Shown piece by piece: positions 24,847 to 33,531 of a stretch of DNA of 64,000 nucleotides. The stretch covers positions 1 to 64,000 of the forward strand of contig CAYOQB010000006.1 of assembly GCA_964406035.1 (NCBI GenBank). The letters run 5' to 3'. A program made the position numbers and the translations under genes. The notes beneath the pieces were generated by a model. That model searched no databases and had not been told where the DNA came from. It saw only the letters and a list, made by a program, of their open reading frames with translations. This DNA comes from JAIEPW01 sp964406035. GTDB lineage: Bacteria > Acidobacteriota > Terriglobia > Bryobacterales > Bryobacteraceae. Numbering within the stretch: position 1 is the stretch's first letter; each line of letters begins with the position of its first letter.

Positions 24847-27147
24847 TTACTGATCCCGCAAAGTCTTTCTCAACATGCGCACCCGCGTCTTCAACTCGTC
24901 GCTCGCGTCCAGCAGGTCGGAGTTGTCATAGATGATCCGAGGCGTCATGAAAACGATCAGCTCGGTGCGCTCCTTGCTGATGCTGCGGCTGCCGAAAGCC
25001 GCGCCCAGAATGGGAATGCGGTGCAGCACCGGAATGCCGGCGGTGGAGAAGGTGGTGCTTTCATTGATGATGCCGCCGATGGCGATGGTATCGCCGTCCT
25101 GCATCGTGATCTGCGTCTGCAGCGAGCGCTGCGAGAAGGATGGCGAGTTGATGCTAGTGCCTGCGGGCGGCGCGCCGGGCGCGCTCACTTCCTGATTGAT
25201 GATCAGGGTGACCACGCCGCTGGGGTTCACCCGCGCATTGACGTTCAGCGTGACGCCGGTGTTGCGGCTGGAGATCTGCTGCGCGAACTGCGTGTTGCCG
25301 CCGGTCTGGACGCCGGTGCCGACGGTGGCCGTGAGCACCGGGACCTGGGTTCCGACGTTCAAGGAAGCGGGGATGGAGTCGGTGGCGATCAAACTGGGGG
25401 CGGAAATGACCTTGGCCTTGCCCTGGGTCTCCTGCAAGGACAGAAACGCGAGCAGTTCCTTGCTCTGGCCGACCAGAAGGCCGGCGGTGACCAGGGTGCT
25501 CGCGCCCACCAGGCTGGCGGCGACATTGTCGACGAAGCGAGAGCTCAGGTTCTCCTGGCGGTTGCGGAACTGGTAGGTGACGCCGCTGGCGAAGGCGCCA
25601 TTCAGCGAGACCTCGTAAATGCGGGCTTCGAGCAGAATCTGGCGGGGGGCGATATCCAGGCTTTTCAGCAGCTTCAGGATGCTCTGGTACTCCTGCGGGG
25701 TGGCCTGAATCAGCAGCGAATTGTCGAGCGGGTTGGGGACGATGCGCGGCACGCGGACAGCGGGGTTCATGCCGGGATAGCCGAGGTAGCCTCCGGTGAG
25801 GTCCTGCGGCCGGGGCGCCGCGGCGCCCGCGGCGCCCGCTTGCTGGGCGCCCGCGGCGCCAACCGGAGGAATGCCGAAAGCAGACGGGTTGTAGCCGCCT
25901 TGCGGAAATTGCGGGGAAAAGCCGCCAAAGCCACCGAAGCCGCCGAACCCGCCACCTCCGAATCCGCCTTGCATGCCCATTCCCATGCCGCCGCCGCAGC
26001 CCTGATTCAGGCCTCCGGGGCCGTTGAATTGGCCGCCGTTGCCGCCTCCGTTGAAGCCGTTGCCACCGCCCTGCTGGCCGAAGCCGCCACCTCCGAATCC
26101 ACCTCCGCCAAAGCCGCCGCCGAAACCGCCGCCGAAACCACCTCCGAAACCGCCAAACGAAGGGATGCCCAGCAAGGCGTTGATCGCCATCGCCAGGCAA
26201 TCGGCCTGCTGGTAGCGGACGCGGTACACGTGATTCTCGACCGAACCGACGGGGACGGACGCGGCGACGTCCAGGCGCTTCAACCAGCCCTCGATCTGCT
26301 CGAATGCGCCGGGGTTGGGCGCGACGGCGATCAGCAGGTTCAAGCGGTCCACCGGCAGGAAGCGCACGGCGGAGAACTTGTCGGTGAGCGAGATCCCCTT
26401 CAGGATGTTCTGCAGCTCTTCGGCGACATCGGACGGCTGGCTGTTCTTCAGCTCGAACAGGCGCACCCGCTGGCCGGCCAGGACATCGCTGTCGAACAGC
26501 GAAATCATGTCCATGGTGCGGCGCATGTTGCGGCGGCTGTCCAGGATGAACAGCAGGTTGGCGGGCTCATAGGCATAGAGCTTGGCGTTCTCGCCGATGA
26601 ATTCCTGCAGCACCTTGCTCAGCTCGGCTACGGTCGCATACTTCAGGAACACCAGGTTCAGCATGGTCTGCTCGTTTTCCGGGATCTGCGACGAACCGGA
26701 AGTCACTTCGGCGGCGAGCGGCAGCCGGGCGATATCGGTCAGCGGCACGATACGCCACAGGTCGCCGACCTGGACCATGCCCGCGCCGTTGATGCGGAGG
26801 ATCAGCTCCAACAGGTTGCGGGCGTCCATGTTGCGGGTCTCGCCGTAGGTGTTGAGCACGACCGAGCCCTTCACGCGAGGGTCGATGATGTAGTTGAGGC
26901 GAAGCTGGCGGGCCAGCATGTCCACGACTTCCGTCAGGTTGACGCCCTGCAGTTGCAGGCTGCCGATGGGCACGCGGGGCGTCTCGGCCTGCGCGGGGGC
27001 GGTGCGCGCCGGAGGCTCCTGGACCTCGGCCGCCGGCTTGGGCGGCGCGGGTTGCTGCGGCGCGGGTTGGGCAGGGGTCTGCCCCACGCCGAGCTGCACA
27101 ACCATCAGGATCAGCACCGTTCCCACCGCCAGAAGCCGGAATTTCAT
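24847..27147 (-). CDS. gspD: Type II secretion system secretin (GspD)
   Basis: 766 residues forming the outer-membrane channel of the type II system. A signal peptide is followed by a Pro/Ala-rich linker. The N0 domain (GVNLTEVVDMLARQLRLNYIIDP) and N1-N3 modules come next (NLLFILDSRRNMRRTMDMI, DRLNLLIAVAPNPGAFEQIEGW). The C-terminal secretin domain carries VPVLTATVG, INPSGVVTL and the closing TIAIGGIINES...PVLHRIPILGAAFGSRS...ELIVFMTPRII signature. Between N3-like and secretin parts lies an unusual Gly/Phe-rich insertion of about 90 residues (about 329-417) plus an Ala-rich tract. It is the last gene of the gspE-to-gspD series. Confidence 0.95.
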   Translation of the reverse strand: MKFRLLAVGTVLILMVVQLGVGQTPAQPAPQQPAPPKPAAEVQEPPARTAPAQAETPRVPIGSLQLQGVNLTEVVDMLARQLRLNYIIDPRVKGSVVLNTYGETRNMDARNLLELILRINGAGMVQVGDLWRIVPLTDIARLPLAAEVTSGSSQIPENEQTMLNLVFLKYATVAELSKVLQEFIGENAKLYAYEPANLLFILDSRRNMRRTMDMISLFDSDVLAGQRVRLFELKNSQPSDVAEELQNILKGISLTDKFSAVRFLPVDRLNLLIAVAPNPGAFEQIEGWLKRLDVAASVPVGSVENHVYRVRYQQADCLAMAINALLGIPSFGGFGGGFGGGFGGGFGGGGFGGGGFGQQGGGNGFNGGGNGGQFNGPGGLNQGCGGGMGMGMQGGFGGGGFGGFGGFGGFSPQFPQGGYNPSAFGIPPVGAAGAQQAGAAGAAAPRPQDLTGGYLGYPGMNPAVRVPRIVPNPLDNSLLIQATPQEYQSILKLLKSLDIAPRQILLEARIYEVSLNGAFASGVTYQFRNRQENLSSRFVDNVAASLVGASTLVTAGLLVGQSKELLAFLSLQETQGKAKVISAPSLIATDSIPASLNVGTQVPVLTATVGTGVQTGGNTQFAQQISSRNTGVTLNVNARVNPSGVVTLIINQEVSAPGAPPAGTSINSPSFSQRSLQTQITMQDGDTIAIGGIINESTTFSTAGIPVLHRIPILGAAFGSRSISKERTELIVFMTPRIIYDNSDLLDASDELKTRVRMLRKTLRDQ

Positions 27148-27636
27148 CTAGTTGGTTTCTCCCTTGCTCTTCGACTGCTTGCCGGCCGCCTTGGGGGCGG
27201 GGTTCGGCTTCTTCACCGGGGGCTCGACGAAAGCCGGAAGCGTGCCGCCTCGCTTGGCCATTTCGCGATCCACCACGGCCTGCTCGATCTCGTTCAACTC
27301 GGTCTTCTTCTTCGACCATTTCTGCTTGCCGAACAGCGTGGGGTTCTCGAAGTAAATCAGGTCCCCCTTGGCGGCGGCGGTCATGTTGGGGTTGGGCTCG
27401 GCCTTGGGGACCGGACGGTCGATCTCGCCGTTGTCGGCGAAACGGCTGACGCCGAAGGGTGTTTTCTTGTAGATCCACTTGCGGCCGTCCGGATCGGTGT
27501 ACTTGTAGGTCTGCGGCGAGACTTCCCTGGCGTCGGCCGGCACGGTCAGGGTCTGGTAGGCGTCCGGTTTCTTCTCCGGCGATTGCTGGGCGAACGACGC
27601 CAGCGCGATCAGGCTCACTCCGATGATTCGTTTCAT
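27148..27636 (-). CDS. Small exported protein in the type II secretion operon
   Basis: 162 residues from the ATG at 27636 with AAGGA eight bases upstream; the same frame is open further upstream, but only out of phase within gspC. A signal peptide (MKRIIGVSLIALASFAQQ) is followed by a YKYTDPDGRKWIYKKTPFGVSRF segment that faintly recalls DUF4124-type periplasmic modules. The rest is strongly basic, ending in a Lys/Pro-rich tail (KKPNPAPKAAGKQSKSKG). It lies between gspC and gspD with one base to gspD. It may be a lineage-specific secretin partner or pilotin substitute; that is inference from position. Confidence 0.7.
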   Translation of the reverse strand: MKRIIGVSLIALASFAQQSPEKKPDAYQTLTVPADAREVSPQTYKYTDPDGRKWIYKKTPFGVSRFADNGEIDRPVPKAEPNPNMTAAAKGDLIYFENPTLFGKQKWSKKKTELNEIEQAVVDREMAKRGGTLPAFVEPPVKKPNPAPKAAGKQSKSKGETN

Positions 27637-27656
27637 ATCTGTTTTCCTTCGTTCTC

Positions 27657-28454
27657 TTATCGAACCTGTTCCCAGCGGCACTGCGGGCCGAACAGACCCT
27701 GCGTGACCACTTTGCGATACCCCCCGGCTACGGTCCCGCCGGGAGAGGTGTCGCCCACCTGGCAGGTGCGGAATCCGGCGCCCATGTCGGCCCCCGGGGC
27801 GGCTTTGTTCTGCATCGAAGAGGATTGCTGCTGGCTGGCCGCTTCCTGCTGCTGCCGGGCCTCGATCTGGGCTCGGCTGGCGCCCAGCACGTTCAGGTTC
27901 GCCGGAGTCTGGCCGGTGCGCTCGGGCGCCTGCGCTTCGCTCATCTGGATCTTCTCTCCGGGCTTCAGCTTCAGCTCGTCCAGCGTCTTCTCGATGGTCT
28001 TGTCCTCCCACTTGAAAACCGCCTTATCACGGCTGACGGAGGCGAGCTGGAACGGACCCACAGCCTGGCCGGCGCGATACGACTTCTGGGTTCCGTTCTG
28101 GCGCTCCGCCAGGATCAGCGAAATGTCGTCTCCAAAGGTCATGACGCCGAAAAGCACCGGAAGGTCGGGAACGGGCTTGGGCGGAGGCGGGGGCGCAACC
28201 TCGATCACCACGTTGGGGTTGCGATCCCGCGAGAACAACATCTGCTGCGCGACCTGCTCATAGCCCGCGGCGGAGGCGGCTTTCACCGGCTCCATCGCCG
28301 GGGGCGCGAGCACCCGGTTGCGAGCCTGCATCGCGGTCTCAAAGACGCGGCGCTCGCGTTCGGCGGCCTCATCCCAGGACGCTTTCAATTGCCACGCCGC
28401 CGCGCCGGTCAGCGCCAGCAGCGCGAGATTCAAGGCGAGGATTCTCTGCTTCAC
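27657..28454 (-). CDS. gspC: Type II secretion inner-membrane protein GspC-like
   Basis: 265 residues. One N-terminal membrane helix (about 7-25) anchors a periplasmic part. The homology-region domain has DLPVLFGVMTFGDDISLILAE, SYRAGQAVGPFQLASVSRDKAVFKWEDKTIEKTL, the HR/PilP fold that contacts the secretin N0 domain. There is a poly-proline linker just before it (APPPPPKPVP). The C-terminal 90 residues are Gln/Ser-rich with two cysteines, unlike a PDZ domain. The start overlaps the upstream gspM stop by four bases. PilP would be the alternative name. Confidence 0.8.
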   Translation of the reverse strand: MKQRILALNLALLALTGAAAWQLKASWDEAAERERRVFETAMQARNRVLAPPAMEPVKAASAAGYEQVAQQMLFSRDRNPNVVIEVAPPPPPKPVPDLPVLFGVMTFGDDISLILAERQNGTQKSYRAGQAVGPFQLASVSRDKAVFKWEDKTIEKTLDELKLKPGEKIQMSEAQAPERTGQTPANLNVLGASRAQIEARQQQEAASQQQSSSMQNKAAPGADMGAGFRTCQVGDTSPGGTVAGGYRKVVTQGLFGPQCRWEQVR

Positions 28455-29041
28455 AACTCACCTCCGCTCTTCTTGTCCGGAACCAGCTTCTTCGCCACAA
28501 CCCCGGAGAGGCTCAGGCGCACGTTCAGCGTCTTCTCCTTGTTGCCGGGCGAGAGCACGCGCATCTCGTTCAGCGCGATGATTTCCGGTTGCGCCGACAG
28601 CGCGGCGATGATGTTCACCAGTTGCTCGATACGGCACTGCAGGTTCACCGCCACGGCGACTTCTCCGTAGGCATCGCCGAACGCCTTCACCTGTCCGACT
28701 TCGGTGGCGCCGATCTCCACCGGCGGATTCTCCGCGCGGGCGACGCGCCGCATGGTCTGCAGCAACTGCGCCTGCGCCTGGGCGGCGGTGTCGGCGGCGA
28801 TCAGACCTTTTTCCCGCAGCGCCAGTTCGGCGCGCACCTGCTTGAGGATCTCGTTCTTGGCGGGCGCGGCCGCCACTTCCTGCCGCAGGCGATCCAGCTT
28901 CTGCTCGAGCAACTCCACCGGCTGCTCGGCCAGTCGCGGCGCGGCTTCGGGTTCACCGCTGAGCCACAGGAACAGCAGCACGGCGAGGACAGCGGCTCCC
29001 AGCAGAAGCAGCGCGCGGCGGTCGCGATCACTAATTTGCAC
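28451..29041 (-). CDS. gspM: Type II secretion protein GspM/PilO-like
   Basis: 196 residues from a GTG at 29039-29041 with a perfect AAGGAGG six bases upstream; a longer reading to 29158 would be purely Arg-rich and overlap gspL heavily. A short cytoplasmic tail, one membrane helix (ALLLLGAAVLAVLLFLWLSG) and a coiled coil (EQPVELLEQKLDRLRQEV) lead to a ferredoxin-like periplasmic domain with VAVAVNLQCRIEQLVNIIAALSAQPEIIALNEMRV, as in GspM and PilO. It stabilises the inner-membrane platform with GspL. It overlaps gspL by 11 bases and gspC by four. Confidence 0.8.
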   Translation of the reverse strand: MQISDRDRRALLLLGAAVLAVLLFLWLSGEPEAAPRLAEQPVELLEQKLDRLRQEVAAAPAKNEILKQVRAELALREKGLIAADTAAQAQAQLLQTMRRVARAENPPVEIGATEVGQVKAFGDAYGEVAVAVNLQCRIEQLVNIIAALSAQPEIIALNEMRVLSPGNKEKTLNVRLSLSGVVAKKLVPDKKSGGEL

Positions 29042-30395
29042 GCGGCGCCTCCTTGGGCGCGGCGGGAGCCGCCGCCGGCCGTTCCGGACGCCCCACCGGG
29101 AACTCGCGCTGCGCGCGGATGCGGAACGTTTCGCCGCCGGGCGTGCGCGCCGGGGCAAGTTGGAATTCGGATCCGCGGAAATACGGAGATTCGTCGATCA
29201 GCTTCAGCAGACCGGCGGCCTGCTCGGCCTCCCCCGCCACGCTCACCTGGGTGCGCGTCAGATCCAGCGAATTCAACCATGCCGGTGGCGCCAGCAACCC
29301 GGTCAGCTCGTTCATCGCGTCCAGGCTCTGCCGCGGCGTCGCGCGCAACTCGTCCAACTGCAGCGTGCGGGCGCGCGAGGCTTGAATCTCGCGATCCACC
29401 TGCGCCACCTTGCGCGCTTCGATCTCCAGCCGCGCCACCTCGGCAGCCAGCCGTTCGCGATAGTTGCGCTGCTGGAGGGAGATGGAGATCGCCAGGGCGA
29501 TCACCACCAGCAACAACAGCGATCCGAGCACGACAGTGGGGATCCACATGGCCCGCGAGTTCGCGGTCCGGCTCGCCTCCGGCAGCAGATTCAGCGGCAG
29601 GCTGAGCCGCGGGCATGCGCCCGCCAAGGCGGCGGCGTAAGAGATGGAAAACGGCAGCCGCGATCCTTCCTCCGGCGCCGCTACCGGTTTCGGCAGGGCT
29701 TCCGGCAGGGTCAACACGCCGGTTCCGGCGGGCAGCCGCAACTCCGCCAGGGCGACCGAACCGGCTTGTTCCGGCGATCCCGCGAATGCCGCCGAGTACA
29801 CTGGCTTGGACGCGCTCTCGCCATAAACTTCGATGTCGGCGCCGCGTTCCTCGACAGCCGCCCATCCCGGTTCGGGATCACCGTAGATGCGCAGCGCCGA
29901 GTAGATCGCCGCCGCCGACACCGTGAAACACGCGAGCTTGATCCCCGCCTCGCTGAACAGGGTGGCGTAGCGATCCACCACCTCATCGCGGGCGATGGCC
30001 ACCAGCACCGCGCCGGAGTCGCCCAGGCGTCCCCAGCCGGAGCGAACGCCATCCTCGGGATAAGGGTGCAGCGAATCCATCTGCAGCGCGACCGCGCCAG
30101 CCAGGTCGCGTTCGGCCACGCCCGGGACCGCCACTTGGCGAACGATCACATCGCGACGCCGCGGCACCACCCATGCCGCTACATGGGATGCCCCGGTCTT
30201 CTTTAGGAAATCGGCGTAAACGGCGCCCCATTCCGCCGCGGGGCGATCCTCGAATCCGGGAATGGTCAGCATCCCCAGCACGGCAATGCCGGACGGCCGG
30301 ACGCGAACCACGGTGACGATCAGGTCGCGGCGGTCGATCTCAACGCCGACGCCGGTTCCGAAGGCGGCCCATTTGCGAAGTCCGGACGGGATCAT
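29031..30395 (-). CDS. gspL: Type II secretion platform protein GspL-like (PilM + PilN fusion)
   Basis: 454 residues. The N-terminal half is an actin-like cytoplasmic domain (GVGVEIDRRDLIVTVVRV, VARDEVVDRYATLFSEAG), like PilM or the GspL cytoplasmic domain that recruits the ATPase GspE. A membrane helix (about 289-310, MWIPTVVLGSLLLLVVIALAI) is followed by a coiled coil and a periplasmic ferredoxin-like domain (LLAPPAWLNSLDLTRTQVSVAGEAEQAAGLLKLI), like PilN. It sits between gspK and gspM with four- and eleven-base overlaps. The call as GspL rests on synteny as well as fold. Confidence 0.8.
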   Translation of the reverse strand: MIPSGLRKWAAFGTGVGVEIDRRDLIVTVVRVRPSGIAVLGMLTIPGFEDRPAAEWGAVYADFLKKTGASHVAAWVVPRRRDVIVRQVAVPGVAERDLAGAVALQMDSLHPYPEDGVRSGWGRLGDSGAVLVAIARDEVVDRYATLFSEAGIKLACFTVSAAAIYSALRIYGDPEPGWAAVEERGADIEVYGESASKPVYSAAFAGSPEQAGSVALAELRLPAGTGVLTLPEALPKPVAAPEEGSRLPFSISYAAALAGACPRLSLPLNLLPEASRTANSRAMWIPTVVLGSLLLLVVIALAISISLQQRNYRERLAAEVARLEIEARKVAQVDREIQASRARTLQLDELRATPRQSLDAMNELTGLLAPPAWLNSLDLTRTQVSVAGEAEQAAGLLKLIDESPYFRGSEFQLAPARTPGGETFRIRAQREFPVGRPERPAAAPAAPKEAPRAN

Positions 30396-31417
30396 CGCGC
30401 GCCTCCCGCCGGTGGCGGAGGTCCGACCGGTGTCAGCGCCGATTGCGACCAGCCGTCCTCATACCAGCGCAGGATGTGATACGGCGGATTCCATTCGTTG
30501 GGATCGAGAAACTTCACCGTCGCCGCGACGCTGCGGCTGATGTCGGAAAGCTGCCCGTTGGCGAGCCTGAGGCGGGCGGTGGCGCGCAAGGTCCAGATGG
30601 TGTTCCCGCCCACGCGAACCCGCGGGATGCCTTCAGCGGCGGCCAGCGCCTCGCCATCATTGCGGAACGGAAGAACCAGCCGGCGGCGCACGATCGCGTT
30701 CACCGAGCCGGGCGAAATCCCGAGCGAGAGGAGCAGCGCGGGGTCCGCCGTATTGATGTCGAAGGTGGTGGTGGAGCCATGGATCGACAGGCAGTCCTTC
30801 AGACCGCCCGCCGGCAGCAGCCGGCCCTGCTCATCCTCGCGGTAGCTGCCGTGGAACAGCTCCGGCGTCATCCCTTTTACCAGCAATAGCTCCTCGATCT
30901 CTTCCAGGGACGCGTGCCGGGCCCGAAAAGACGGATTCCGCGAGAGATAAAACGAATCGAAGACCGTGGGCAGGGGGCTGGGGGTGCGCCAGTCCAGGAT
31001 CGCCCCGGTGATCTCCGCCGCGCGTTCCGGGGTCGCGCCGACAGCGCGCAGGAGGCGCATCAGGTCGTTCCCGTTGGCCTCGTTTACGTTCAACTTGGCC
31101 GTTTCCGGCATGATCTCCACCACCGCCTCGCCGGAAGGATACGGAAAGCGCAGCACGGGCATCGGCGCGCGGTAGAAGCGGGGACTGCCGTCCGGGTTGG
31201 CGTGACCCTGATACCCCCACCAGATCCACAGGATCGCGCGATCCACGGAACCCGAGGCCAGGAAGTGCGCGCGCACGCCGTCGGCCGCCGTGGAGACACG
31301 ATCGGTCTCGGCGCGAACCGTGCTCGCCACCGCGAAGGCGATCGCCGCCAGCGCCGCCGCCAGCCACATCACCGCCAGCAGGGCGCTGCCCCGTTGTCCA
31401 GCGCTATTGTTGGACAT
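30392..31417 (-). CDS. gspK: Minor pseudopilin GspK
   Basis: 341 residues from the ATG at 31417. The N-terminal helix is GSALLAVMWLAAALAAIAFAVAS after a short basic leader. GspK has a Glu-less tip in many species, and here the pilin helix also lacks Glu5. The large alpha-domain follows (TAKLNVNEANGNDLMRLLRAVG, LDWRTPSPLPTVFDSFYLS, HASLEEIEELLLVKGMTPELF, and FDINTADPALLLSLGISP), with the two helix-hairpin-helix-like SAM repeats typical of GspK. It caps the pseudopilus tip with GspI and GspJ. It overlaps gspJ by 14 bases. Confidence 0.9.
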   Translation of the reverse strand: MSNNSAGQRGSALLAVMWLAAALAAIAFAVASTVRAETDRVSTAADGVRAHFLASGSVDRAILWIWWGYQGHANPDGSPRFYRAPMPVLRFPYPSGEAVVEIMPETAKLNVNEANGNDLMRLLRAVGATPERAAEITGAILDWRTPSPLPTVFDSFYLSRNPSFRARHASLEEIEELLLVKGMTPELFHGSYREDEQGRLLPAGGLKDCLSIHGSTTTFDINTADPALLLSLGISPGSVNAIVRRRLVLPFRNDGEALAAAEGIPRVRVGGNTIWTLRATARLRLANGQLSDISRSVAATVKFLDPNEWNPPYHILRWYEDGWSQSALTPVGPPPPAGGAR

Positions 31418-32126
31418 CCTGGTAGGGCCCCGCGGGCTGGCGCGTGACGCGAATCGGCACCGTGACACTGGTCAGCGGGAGCCGCGCCGCATCCACCGTG
31501 ACCGGATTCAGTTGCACCCGGACCGCCGTCGGGAGCACGTCGCCGGCCCAGTTGGGAAGCCACCTCGCCTCCGTCCCGTCGTTCGACAGCCGGCGATAGA
31601 AGAACTGCGCGGACATCAGGTTGTCGGCGACCACGAAGGAGCGCGGACCCGCGCCCACCGGGCGGAACAACGGCCGCTGCATATTCAACAGCGGATCGGC
31701 GACCAGGCCCACGCACAGGCCCAGCAGCGATGCCGGACCCGAGTACAAATATTCATTCGAGATCAGCCGGACACCCCCGCGCTCCCCCGGAATCACCTGG
31801 AACTCGACCAGCCGCGGCAGGCCGCGCGAGCCTTCCTCCATGGAATAGGAGGTGACCAGGCGCATCGTGGTGGGCTCGCCCTGAAAGAAGGGAACCCGCA
31901 GCGGAGTGCCGGGGCACGCCGTGGTGGTGGGGATCACGCCCGCGATCTGCCGCTCCAGGATCAGTTGCGCGGCCGCGACGCGGCGGTTGGACATCAAACG
32001 ATCGTTGGCGCGCTCATACGCCTGCGTGGCGGTGCGCATGGCCATCAGCATGCCCACGGACAACATGCTGACCAGCACCACCGCGATCAGCATCTCCAGC
32101 AGCGTGACGCCGCGGCGCCCGCTCAT
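31404..32126 (-). CDS. gspJ: Minor pseudopilin GspJ
   Basis: 240 residues from the ATG at 32126, which overlaps the gspI stop as ATGA. The prepilin signal RRGVTLLEMLIAVVLVSMLSV has the cleavage site G/V and Glu5 of a class III pilin. The globular part contains RLVEFQVIPGERGGVRLI and a C-terminal beta-sheet (AVRVQLNPVTVDAARLPLTSVTVPIRV). It is processed by a prepilin peptidase encoded elsewhere. GspI-J-K form the tip complex of the pseudopilus. Confidence 0.85.
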   Translation of the reverse strand: MSGRRGVTLLEMLIAVVLVSMLSVGMLMAMRTATQAYERANDRLMSNRRVAAAQLILERQIAGVIPTTTACPGTPLRVPFFQGEPTTMRLVTSYSMEEGSRGLPRLVEFQVIPGERGGVRLISNEYLYSGPASLLGLCVGLVADPLLNMQRPLFRPVGAGPRSFVVADNLMSAQFFYRRLSNDGTEARWLPNWAGDVLPTAVRVQLNPVTVDAARLPLTSVTVPIRVTRQPAGPYQDVQQ

Positions 32127-32545
32127 GGCAGCACTCCATCCTGCGGCAGCAGCACGCCCGGGCGATACGCTTCCAGCGTGAACGACCGGCGCTGCCCCCG
32201 CGCCACCCACCACACTTCCAGTTCGATGCGATCCAGAATCCGGGTGCCGGGACCCGCGCCGGGCGGATGCTCGAAGGGCCGGACCACGGCACGCCAGCCC
32301 GCGTCGTCCAGCCCGGCGGCGACCACGCGATCGAAGCCGCCCTGCAGGGGAACGTTCCGCGGCAACCGCGCCTCCGTCATCAGCTCCGTCATTTTTCGCC
32401 GCGCCAGAAGCGAGCCGCGATCGTAGTCACCCAGCCGCGCGGCATTGCGCAGCGATGTGCTGAGAGCGGTGAGCACCCCGGTGACGGCGACTGCCATCAA
32501 CGCCGTCGCCACCAGCGCCTCCAGCAGAGTGAAGCCTCGTCTCAT
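32123..32545 (-). CDS. gspI: Minor pseudopilin GspI
   Basis: 140 residues. The prepilin peptide MRRGFTLLEALVATALMAVAVTGV has the G/F cleavage site and Glu5. The short globular domain carries RILDRIELEVWWVARGQRRSFTLEAY, matching the size and C-terminal strands of GspI. Its start overlaps the gspH stop by four bases and its stop overlaps the gspJ start by four, so translation is coupled. Confidence 0.85.
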   Translation of the reverse strand: MRRGFTLLEALVATALMAVAVTGVLTALSTSLRNAARLGDYDRGSLLARRKMTELMTEARLPRNVPLQGGFDRVVAAGLDDAGWRAVVRPFEHPPGAGPGTRILDRIELEVWWVARGQRRSFTLEAYRPGVLLPQDGVLP

Positions 32546-33039
32546 GATTGCGGCGCGGACCTCTCAATCAACGGGACGCCCGAAACCGGATCGATACTGA
32601 TCACCCGGACGCCGCCTCGCCGGTTGCGAAGCTGGATCCCGATTCGCGGAATCGCTCCGCCCGGGTACAACAGAAAACGCTTGGGCTGGCCCGGAATCTC
32701 CTGCGGATACTCAGGCAGGATGCGCGCGATGGAGACTCCATCGGAGTACTCGTGCCGGCGCAGCGAGCGCGGATCGAGGGAGCGAGCCTGGATCAGGTTG
32801 TCCCGCGGCGAGATGGTCAACTCGATCACCTCCTGGCGGCGATCCGCGCGGGTCAATGCCTGGTTCAGAAAAGAAGCCGTCTGCTCCGCCGCCGAAGTCA
32901 GCCGGATGTTGTCGATGCCCGCCGCCGCCACCGGAAAACTGATGCCTACCATCAGCGACAGCAGCGTCATCACGATCAGCATCTCGATCAGCGTGACGCC
33001 GCGCTGCGGGAAGCGACGGTGTGGCGCGGGAGAAACCAT
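32542..33039 (-). CDS. gspH: Minor pseudopilin GspH
   Basis: 165 residues from the ATG at 33039, which overlaps the gspG stop codon by one base (TAATG); a TTG five codons earlier is less likely. The prepilin motif QRGVTLIEMLIVMTLLSLMVGI has Glu5. The globular part has NIRLTSAAEQTASFLNQALTRADRRQEVIEL and the closing strands VRVISIDPVSG. It is the minor pseudopilin linking shaft and tip. Confidence 0.85.
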   Translation of the reverse strand: MVSPAPHRRFPQRGVTLIEMLIVMTLLSLMVGISFPVAAAGIDNIRLTSAAEQTASFLNQALTRADRRQEVIELTISPRDNLIQARSLDPRSLRRHEYSDGVSIARILPEYPQEIPGQPKRFLLYPGGAIPRIGIQLRNRRGGVRVISIDPVSGVPLIERSAPQS

Positions 33040-33479
33040 TACTTGCTTTTCCAACTGACAACGTCGGCGTTATCGCCCTCGCCGCCGGGGTTGCCGTCCG
33101 CGGCCAGCGAGATGATCTCCGGCTCGTCGCCATTCTCACCGGGGTACTTGTACAGATACGGCCGGCCCCACGGGTCCATGGGGATGTCCTGCGGCAGGTA
33201 CGGCCCGTTCCACTGCGGCATGTTCTCCGGCCGGAAGCGCAGCGCGCGCAGCCCCACTTCCGTGGGCGGATACGTGCCCGTATCGAGCTTGTAGGCCCCA
33301 AGCGCGGTCATGAACGAGTTGATCTGCGCGCGCGCGAATGTCCGCTTGGCTTCGGCGGTGCGGTTCAACATGCGCGGCGCGACCAGCGCCGCGAACAGCG
33401 CGATGATCGTCACCACCACCAGCATTTCGATCAGCGTCACACCGGCCTGGCGATTTCTGCGTTTTCGGTTCATGTCCAT
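33039..33479 (-). CDS. gspG: Major pseudopilin GspG
   Basis: 146 residues from the ATG at 33479 (a second ATG lies two codons on). The prepilin motif AGVTLIEMLVVVTIIALFAALVAP has Glu5 and the long hydrophobic helix. The globular domain shows ALGAYKLDTGTYPPTEVGLRAL, PMDPWGRPYLYKYPG and the terminal SLAADGNPGGEGDNADV, the calcium-binding signature of the major pseudopilin. It polymerises into the pseudopilus that pushes substrates through GspD. It is preceded by 52 bases after gspF and overlaps gspH by one. Confidence 0.95.
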   Translation of the reverse strand: MDMNRKRRNRQAGVTLIEMLVVVTIIALFAALVAPRMLNRTAEAKRTFARAQINSFMTALGAYKLDTGTYPPTEVGLRALRFRPENMPQWNGPYLPQDIPMDPWGRPYLYKYPGENGDEPEIISLAADGNPGGEGDNADVVSWKSK

Positions 33480-33531
33480 ATATTCTCTTTCACGGGCGCG
33501 GCGAATTCTTCGGCTCGCGATCTTCGCGGGA

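Noticed and set aside
28451..29158. Longer start of gspM at 29158
   Set aside because: The added 39 residues are almost only Arg, Ala, Ser and Pro and overlap gspL. The GTG at 29041 has AAGGAGG and gives a normal GspM.
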